Positions 59,763-64,000 of a DNA stretch of 64,000 bases are shown piece by piece. Origin of the DNA: Ligilactobacillus animalis KCTC 3501 = DSM 20602 (lineage in GTDB: Bacteria > Bacillota > Bacilli > Lactobacillales > Lactobacillaceae). Every line of letters begins with the position of its first letter. Within the stretch, counting starts at the first letter, position 1. The translations under genes and the position numbers were made by a program. The notes below the pieces were generated by a model, which was not told where the DNA came from, ran no database searches, and worked only from the letters and a program-made list of their open reading frames with translations. The stretch covers positions 49,260-113,259 of the forward strand of contig NZ_AYYW01000025.1 of the NCBI RefSeq assembly GCF_001434535.1, in the 5' to 3' direction.

Positions 59763-60900
59763 ATCCCAGATATTTAACAAGTTTATTGATCGTTGCTTTT
59801 TGATCTTGCTTAGTCAAGTGAGTGTAAACATCAAGCGTTGTTTGTACTTTTTCATGACCTAAACGAGTTTGAACTTCTTTGACGCTAGCGCCAGCAGATA
59901 ATAACAAAGTAGCGTGCGTGTGTCTGAAGCCGTGAGGGGTGATCTTAGGTAAACTAGTATCGATCGCACAGATCTTTTTTACCCAAGCATAGACCGTACA
60001 GCGTGCTAAAAATTCATTTTTAGTATTGCTAAATACTAATTGATTGCTAGACATCGCATTGATCCCACGTTTTAACAAGTAACTAGCTTGTTTGACTTGC
60101 CAGCGTTTCAAGACCTTCATCGTTTCGTGATCCATAACCAATAAGCGTTTACTAGCTGAAGTTTTTGGCGATTGTATAATGGACTTATTGCCGACACCCC
60201 GAGCAACTGTTTTACTGATGCTGATCGTGTTATTTGAAAAATCGACATCATCCCAAGTCAGGGCTATAAGCTCCCCTATTCGCATACCGCTATAAGCTAA
60301 CGTTCTAAGTACAGCATAGTTTTTAAGCCCCACTTTTTCCGCAATTGTCAAGAAGCGTTTCAACTCTATTGGTTCAAAGTAATTGCGTTCCTTGCGTATT
60401 ACCCTTTGACGTGGTCTTATGACATCTTTAAACGGGTTGCGATCGGTCAACTCTAATCTTTTGGCAAAATCTATCACATTAGATGCATACCCGAGCAATT
60501 GTTTAAACGATGCAGGCGAATTTTTAGCCCAAACATTGACCATCTTTTGACAGCTAGCAAGTTTTAGTTTATCCACACGATACATCCCTATTTGTGGCAA
60601 TATCTGACTTTTAAAAAGTGACAGCACTTTATTAAGTGTTGACTCTTTAACCGTTATTTTATATTGATCTAACCACATCAAATAGACATCTTTAAAAAGC
60701 TTGCTATCTAGTGGCTTGAAGTACCCACCACTTGAAAGGTCATACTCTAATTTAACTAGCTCTTTTTTTGCTTGTGCTTTGGTTTTAAAACCTGCACGCT
60801 TGATATATTTCTTTTTGCCAGTCATCTCATCGATCCCAGCATATACACGGAAGCGGTAAAACTTTCCTTTACTCGTTTGATACTCTGTAATTTTAGCCAT
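59761..60900 (-). CDS. int: Tyrosine-type site-specific integrase
   Basis: The integrase inserts and excises the element. The 379-residue protein has an N-terminal AP2-like arm-binding domain (KFYRFRVYAGIDEMTGKKKY), a SAM-like core-binding domain (about 65-165) and the catalytic domain with R in GMRIGELIALTWDD, HxxR in HGFRHTHATLL, the LGHEKVQTTLDVYTH box and the nucleophilic tyrosine. The start is ATG 60898-60900 with AAAGGA nine bases upstream; an open frame continues upstream but has no ribosome site. The domain layout is that of Firmicute phage and ICE integrases. Confidence 0.96.
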   Translation of the reverse strand: MAKITEYQTSKGKFYRFRVYAGIDEMTGKKKYIKRAGFKTKAQAKKELVKLEYDLSSGGYFKPLDSKLFKDVYLMWLDQYKITVKESTLNKVLSLFKSQILPQIGMYRVDKLKLASCQKMVNVWAKNSPASFKQLLGYASNVIDFAKRLELTDRNPFKDVIRPRQRVIRKERNYFEPIELKRFLTIAEKVGLKNYAVLRTLAYSGMRIGELIALTWDDVDFSNNTISISKTVARGVGNKSIIQSPKTSASKRLLVMDHETMKVLKRWQVKQASYLLKRGINAMSSNQLVFSNTKNEFLARCTVYAWVKKICAIDTSLPKITPHGFRHTHATLLLSAGASVKEVQTRLGHEKVQTTLDVYTHLTKQDQKATINKLVKYLG

Positions 60901-60929
60901 GTTTATCAGTCCTTTATCTTTATTGCACA

Positions 60930-60946
60930 GGCTAGGTGGCTTAAAG
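60930..60946 (+). repeat. 17-bp direct repeat, copy 1
   Basis: GGCTAGGTGGCTTAAAG is identical to bases 63946-63962. It lies 30 bases upstream of the integrase start. Confidence 0.7.
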
Positions 60947-61083
60947 TAATGCACGATAGGACGGCTTTATCACTGGTATCTATTCGATTGTATATGTATG
61001 GATCTATGACAAGTGCACTTTGAGGTGCAGTTGTTATTTATTACCCCCGCCCCCCATTAATCAGAGCGGAAGAGCGCACACAA

Positions 61084-61272
61084 TGGCGTTGCCTTACGCC
61101 GGAAAGACATCCCAAAATATTTTTATAGGGGGGATGCACTTAGCCGAAAAGTCGGCCCAGTGTTTGCAATTCGATTTTATCGAAGTACAAGGCAAGTAAA
61201 AATAATTGACCTGCCTTGTACCGGACTTACAGCCCCAAGGTATGCACGTAGGCAATTCTAAATTATCGAAGT
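61084..61272 (-). other. Structured non-coding region with oriT-like core
   Basis: The 457-bp gap 60901-61357 lacks a credible gene but is packed with dyads: GGCGT/ACGCC (61085-61100), CATCCC/GGGATG (61108-61136), GCCGA/TCGGC (61143-61156), TTCGAT/ATCGAA (61170-61184) and a 13-bp pair with one mismatch (61185-61221). On the minus strand the GCCGA-CTTT-TCGGC repeat is followed at once by TAAGTGCATCCCCCCT (61127-61142), like MOB_Q nick regions (TAAGTGCGCCCT after an inverted repeat). A 21-bp segment recurs with 18 matches at 61166-61186 and 61252-61272. Confidence 0.45.
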
Positions 61273-61357
61273 GGCTCAATTACTACAAATTACTACTTTC
61301 TCCACTTGTGGCGAAAACCCAACAAAACTCTACATTTTTAGGCGTGATACTGGCGAT

Positions 61358-62158
61358 TTAGGATCTGCTTTCATACACTCTATAAATATCATCATCTCTG
61401 GGAGCTAATTCATAGATTAGTTGTTGTATTTCGTTTAACATCTCTTGTGCATTTCTATCAGAATTAGCCTCTTGAACAATACTTACAAATATCCTAAATA
61501 ACATGTATATTCGTTCGCTTATATTTTCTCCTAACGTATCATCTCCCGAAATAAGTTTGACTGAAAGCTTATCTATTTTTTTATCCAATGCAAAGGAGTT
61601 GTAACCCATATCTCGGAAAGTTTTTTCTAACAATTCTAAATCATAGAAGACGCCTAAGGTTTCACGAGCTTTAAAATGTTCTCTCGTTGCTCCTAACTTT
61701 ATCAGATTGACCATCAAATTTAGTCCCTGCCCTCTAAAGGTGTCATCGTAATAGGTAGAAGTCAGTAAATTATTGTTAATCAAATACTCCTTAAGATTCG
61801 CCTTGCCTATCAAAGTAGCTAACTGCCCTAGCTTTTCTAAATACTTAATTTCATTTTCACTTCGCTTAGTCTCTTCTGAAAGGAGTTTAAAAAGATCTTT
61901 TTCTATACTTTCGTCATCATCTTTTTTTAAAGATAATACACCACTTAAATAGCCAACGGGTACGTCAAAATAATTTGCTAGCTTTTCTAAAGATTTTGAC
62001 GGAGGATCATTAGTCCCGTTCTCCCATCTTGAAAGAGTTGCATAAGAAATCTTTTTTATAGTACCTCTATCTTTTTCTGTAAATTTGTTAAACTCATCAG
62101 CTAACTGTTTTAAAGTTAGTCCTTTTTCATTTCTTAGTTGCCGTATTCGATTAGTCAA
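61358..62158 (-). CDS. Phage-type repressor, HTH_3 domain without S24 peptidase domain
   Basis: The 267-residue protein has an N-terminal Cro/CI-type helix-turn-helix (RIRQLRNEKGLTLKQLADEF ... YATLSRWENGTNDPPSKSLEKLANYF) and a helical C-terminal part with no Ser-Lys peptidase motif. It is thus not expected to self-cleave with RecA. In staphylococcal islands such repressors (Stl) are released by helper-phage proteins. The start is TTG 62156-62158, eight bases after AAAAGGGG; a GTG nine bases upstream overlaps that site. It is transcribed from the operator region 62184-62274. Confidence 0.85.
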   Translation of the reverse strand: MTNRIRQLRNEKGLTLKQLADEFNKFTEKDRGTIKKISYATLSRWENGTNDPPSKSLEKLANYFDVPVGYLSGVLSLKKDDDESIEKDLFKLLSEETKRSENEIKYLEKLGQLATLIGKANLKEYLINNNLLTSTYYDDTFRGQGLNLMVNLIKLGATREHFKARETLGVFYDLELLEKTFRDMGYNSFALDKKIDKLSVKLISGDDTLGENISERIYMLFRIFVSIVQEANSDRNAQEMLNEIQQLIYELAPRDDDIYRVYESRS

Positions 62159-62183
62159 AAATAACACCCCTTTTCTAAAGTTG

Positions 62184-62274
62184 ATTATATATTAATTTAC
62201 AAAAATTGTAAAACGGTATTGACTTTACATTTTTTGTAAATTAATATTATTGTGTAGTTTACAAAAAATGTAAA
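62184..62274. promoter_or_regulatory. Divergent promoters with three perfect repressor operators
   Basis: The palindrome TTTACA-N5-TGTAAA occurs three times: 62196-62212, 62224-62240 and 62258-62274 (centres 28 and 34 bp apart). Leftward promoter: TTTACA (62207-62212), 17 bases, TATAAT (62184-62189), with -35 inside operator 1. Rightward promoter: TTGACT (62219-62224), 17 bases, TAATAT (62242-62247), with operator 2 filling the spacer. Operator 3 lies in the early leader. Confidence 0.9.
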
Positions 62275-62293
62275 CCGAAAGGAGAGATAGTAA

Positions 62294-62485
62294 ATGCAAT
62301 TAACGCACGAGCAACTATTAGGGTTACGTCGTATCAAAGGCGAGCGAAATATCACAATTACAGAGCTAGCCGAAGAGATGGAAATTAGCCGTTTTGCTTT
62401 ATCACGGGCGCTAAAAAACCAAGGCATCAGACCTACCAACGTGAAAATCATCAATGATTGGTTATTGAAGCAGTACGTTAAATAG
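62294..62485 (+). CDS. Small HTH protein, Cro-like or early regulator
   Basis: The 63-residue protein is almost entirely one helix-turn-helix domain (ITITELAEEMEISRFALSRALKNQG). As the first gene right of the operators it holds the position of Cro. AAAGGAGAG lies ten bases before the ATG. Sequence similarity to a named Cro family is not evident to me, so the role rests on position and the HTH. Confidence 0.75.
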   Translation: MQLTHEQLLGLRRIKGERNITITELAEEMEISRFALSRALKNQGIRPTNVKIINDWLLKQYVK

Positions 62486-62523
62486 CCACACAAGCAAGTT
62501 AGCAAATAGAAAGGAGCGACACA

Positions 62524-63165
62524 ATGAACGAATTAGTATTCATGCAGTCGTTGAAAGATGAACCATACACGACAGATAAAGTTATCGCAGAATATAGCAA
62601 TAATAGTTTGCACGCAGTACGGCAATTAATCAGGGATAAAAAGGACCGACTAGAACGTTATGGAATTTTGGCATTTGAAATGCGTAAATTAATTGGACGT
62701 GGACGACCTGAAAAGATCTACCATTTGAACGAGCGACAAGCAACACTACTTATCACATTCTTAGATAACACGCCCACAGTTGAAGAATTTAAAACGGCCC
62801 TAGTTGATGAATTCTTTAAACTAAGGGATGAAAAAGCGAAATGGCAACTACAACGGCTATCAGAGAAACCAATCAAGCGGGAGTTACAAGACGCAATTAA
62901 AAACTGGAAATACTATGCCCCGCATATGTATTCGAATATCAATGCCTTACTGGTCAAGAGTGTAACAGGGCTTGACGTCAAGAAGCTTAAAAATAAGCGT
63001 GGCAATGCTAAGACGGCGCTTGACCTGCTGACAGTTGAAGAACAAGAACGATACGAGCAAAACGAGCGTAAGACTATTGCTTATATCGAAGCTGGTTTCA
63101 CTTACAAACAGATCAAGGCGCTTCTAAACGGCGCAAAAATGTTTGTCGCTATTGACGAGAAATAG
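62524..63165 (+). CDS. Rha-family phage regulatory protein
   Basis: The 213-residue protein has the pRha-like N-terminal domain (residues about 10-95: TTDKVIAEYSNNSLHAVRQLI, FEMRKLIGRGRPEKIYHLNERQATLLI) and a basic helical C-terminal half (KALLNGAKMF at the end). Rha proteins are found in lambdoid and Firmicute phages and interfere with growth of phage in hosts lacking IHF in the classical P22/phi80 case; their exact action here is unknown. It has AAAGGAG before the ATG and is the second gene of the early operon. Confidence 0.82.
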   Translation: MNELVFMQSLKDEPYTTDKVIAEYSNNSLHAVRQLIRDKKDRLERYGILAFEMRKLIGRGRPEKIYHLNERQATLLITFLDNTPTVEEFKTALVDEFFKLRDEKAKWQLQRLSEKPIKRELQDAIKNWKYYAPHMYSNINALLVKSVTGLDVKKLKNKRGNAKTALDLLTVEEQERYEQNERKTIAYIEAGFTYKQIKALLNGAKMFVAIDEK

Positions 63166-63188
63166 CAACGTATCCCCTAGCCGTGACA

Positions 63189-63200
63189 CTCAAATTTGAG
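63189..63200. repeat. Perfect 12-bp palindrome between rha and the winged-helix gene
   Basis: CTCAAATTTGAG is self-complementary and sits in the 115-bp gap. It may be a protein-binding site; the loop would be too tight for a terminator and no T run follows. Confidence 0.35.
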
Positions 63201-63280
63201 AAACACGCATATAAGCCCCCGCAACAGCTTAACCCAAAACACCCACCCAATAAATGAATGATGAAAGGAAATAGAACGGA

Positions 63281-63631
63281 ATGGAACAACTTAGCACAGA
63301 CGAAAAAAATATCTTGAAACTGCTAGGATATGGTGCAGATACTGCACGGACTACCGCTTACCTTGCTGGAATTACTGGACTAGATACCCGGACAGTCCGT
63401 GACATTATCAGACGGTTAGTGATCGATCACGGCGTCCCAATCGTGGGAGTTCGTAGCGGATTAAAGCCCGGCTATTACATTGCTACCGATCAAGACGAAC
63501 TAGCACGAGCAAGCGGACCACTCAAAAACGAGATCAAGCAACTAGCAAGGCGTAACCGAGCCTTAATATTCGCACAGATCCGCACTGACTGGCTGGAATA
63601 TTTAAGCAAAGGAGATCAATACAATGGCTAA
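63281..63631 (+). CDS. Winged-helix DNA-binding protein, unknown role
   Basis: The 116-residue protein reads like a winged helix: GADTARTTAYLAGITGLDTRTVRDIIRRLV (helix-turn-helix) and VPIVGVRSGLKPGYYIATD (wing), then a basic helix. Similar small proteins lie in early regions of Gram-positive phages and satellites. AAAGGA lies eleven bases before the ATG. The end overlaps the next gene by eight bases. Confidence 0.7.
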   Translation: MEQLSTDEKNILKLLGYGADTARTTAYLAGITGLDTRTVRDIIRRLVIDHGVPIVGVRSGLKPGYYIATDQDELARASGPLKNEIKQLARRNRALIFAQIRTDWLEYLSKGDQYNG

Positions 63632-63908
63632 AGTAACGATCACACTAGACACCGAAGACATGCAACTGACGGAAGATTTTAAAAATATCGGACAGCTGGT
63701 AACTATGCTAAAAGTCGCCTCAAACGCTCCCAGCGCTCCATATATGACTAAAAGCGAAGTGGCTAGGTTCATGGGGCTTAAGTCAGTGACACCAGTTGAT
63801 AAATGGATAAAGAAAGGTTTGCCAGTCGTTAAGATCGACGGGATGAACACACTCATCAAACGGCAAACGCTTATCGATTGGTTAGCAGAACACGAGACAA
63901 CAGAATAA
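63624..63908 (+). CDS. Excisionase-like HTH protein
   Basis: The 94-residue protein ends in a MerR/excisionase-type DNA-binding domain (TKSEVARFMGLKSVTPVDKWIKKGLPVVKIDGMNTLIKRQTLIDWL, about residues 42-87). The first 40 residues are acidic. It overlaps the preceding gene (start 63624 inside it), so the two are coupled. It could be the Xis partner of the integrase, or a replication-module regulator; the sequence does not decide. Confidence 0.7.
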   Translation: MAKVTITLDTEDMQLTEDFKNIGQLVTMLKVASNAPSAPYMTKSEVARFMGLKSVTPVDKWIKKGLPVVKIDGMNTLIKRQTLIDWLAEHETTE

Positions 63909-63945
63909 TGCACACGATCCATAGAGCTATAACGATACAGCACGG

Positions 63946-63962
63946 GGCTAGGTGGCTTAAAG
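63946..63962 (+). repeat. 17-bp direct repeat, copy 2
   Basis: GGCTAGGTGGCTTAAAG is identical to 60930-60946. Downstream, GCTTTAT and TATGGATC are also shared with the region after copy 1, with different spacing. The last 92 bases of the window (after 63908) otherwise hold only an AAAGGA ribosome site for a gene beyond the edge. Confidence 0.7.
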
Positions 63963-64000
63963 GTTAGCTTTATGGATCGCTGAAAGGAATTGAATAGACA

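Larger units (their letters stand above)
59652..64000. mobile_element. Left end of an integrated phage or phage-satellite element
   Basis: From the integrase to the window edge all genes are of phage type: a leftward integrase, a leftward repressor, divergent operator-promoters and a rightward early operon. The left boundary must lie between the pgcA start (59651) and the integrase stop (59761). The right end, replication and any packaging genes are outside the window. A repressor without a peptidase domain and the short early genes suggest a PICI-like satellite; a temperate prophage remains possible. Confidence 0.85.

Noticed and set aside
61094..61279. Minus-strand open frame of 61 codons, cysteine-rich, in the structured gap
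   Set aside because: It starts with TTG without a ribosome site and runs through all the hairpins of the oriT-like region; the dyads explain the sequence better than coding.
62197..62505. Minus-strand open frame opposite the small HTH gene
   Set aside because: It covers the operators and is antisense to a gene with a clear ribosome site; no family features.
63602..63943. Minus-strand frame opposite the excisionase-like gene
   Set aside because: No ribosome site, and the plus-strand gene has an HTH domain and is coupled to the gene before it.

Overview
The window is a piece of a low-to-moderate G+C Firmicute chromosome of the family Lactobacillaceae. A Ligilactobacillus-like species is my best guess, from overall gene content, protein style and synteny; no marker for the species is present. 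The evidence is an uninterrupted set of lactobacillus-type core genes in their usual neighbourhoods: rny/recA/pgsA/rodZ/ymfI-ymfH-ymfF, spxA-mecA-coiA-pepF next to spxH and relQ-nadK-rluD-like, cggR-gap-pgk-tpiA-eno, secG-rnr-smpB, whiA-yvcK-rapZ, uvrB-uvrA and pgcA. Shine-Dalgarno sites are strong, GTG and TTG starts are common, and genes are separated by textbook hairpin terminators.

Region by region. 1-8.3 kb: RNA turnover (rny), SOS recombination (recA with a LexA box), and an operon of two M16 peptidase homologues, an SDR reductase, rodZ and pgsA. 8.3-18.3 kb: ftsK, an oligopeptide-binding lipoprotein, tRNA/rRNA methyltransferases, a YbaK-type deacylase, GMP reductase with a PurBox, a glucitol-type EIIA domain, a lactonase and cutC. 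18.3-28.2 kb: ydcF, mgtE, an RluA-family pseudouridine synthase, nadK and relQ, facing the spxH / pepF-coiA-mecA / spxA stress-proteolysis cluster. 28.5-31.7 kb: anaerobic ribonucleotide reductase nrdDG behind two NrdR boxes. 31.7-45 kb: DUF436 gene, smpB, rnr, secG, a ClC antiporter, the glycolytic operon with its regulator CggR, rpoN and a tRNA-Arg(CCG). 44.9-59.7 kb: a MarR-SMR pump pair, clpP under CtsR, an EIIC permease, whiA-yvcK-rapZ, serine dehydratase, luxS, uvrBA (second LexA box) and pgcA.

59.65-64 kb is the left end of an integrated mobile element that runs off the window. It has a tyrosine integrase, a 457-bp non-coding but highly structured stretch, a leftward repressor without a peptidase domain, a divergent promoter region with three perfect 17-bp operators, and a rightward early operon (small HTH protein, Rha-family regulator, winged-helix protein, excisionase-like protein). 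The lack of a self-cleaving repressor domain and the compact early genes fit a phage satellite (PICI-like) at least as well as a full prophage. The most unusual signal is in the non-coding stretch: an inverted repeat followed directly by TAAGTGCATCCCCCCT on the minus strand, which resembles the nick region of MOB_Q plasmid transfer origins, with a degenerate second copy nearby.

Regulatory sites readable by eye make much of the chromosome interpretable as regulons: LexA (recA, uvrBA), NrdR (nrdDG), PurR (guaC), CtsR (clpP), CggR (glycolysis), a MarR-type palindrome and the element's own operators. A genome-wide codon-context habit (NNG followed by ATC for isoleucine) makes GATC very frequent in ordinary genes but not in the glycolytic genes.
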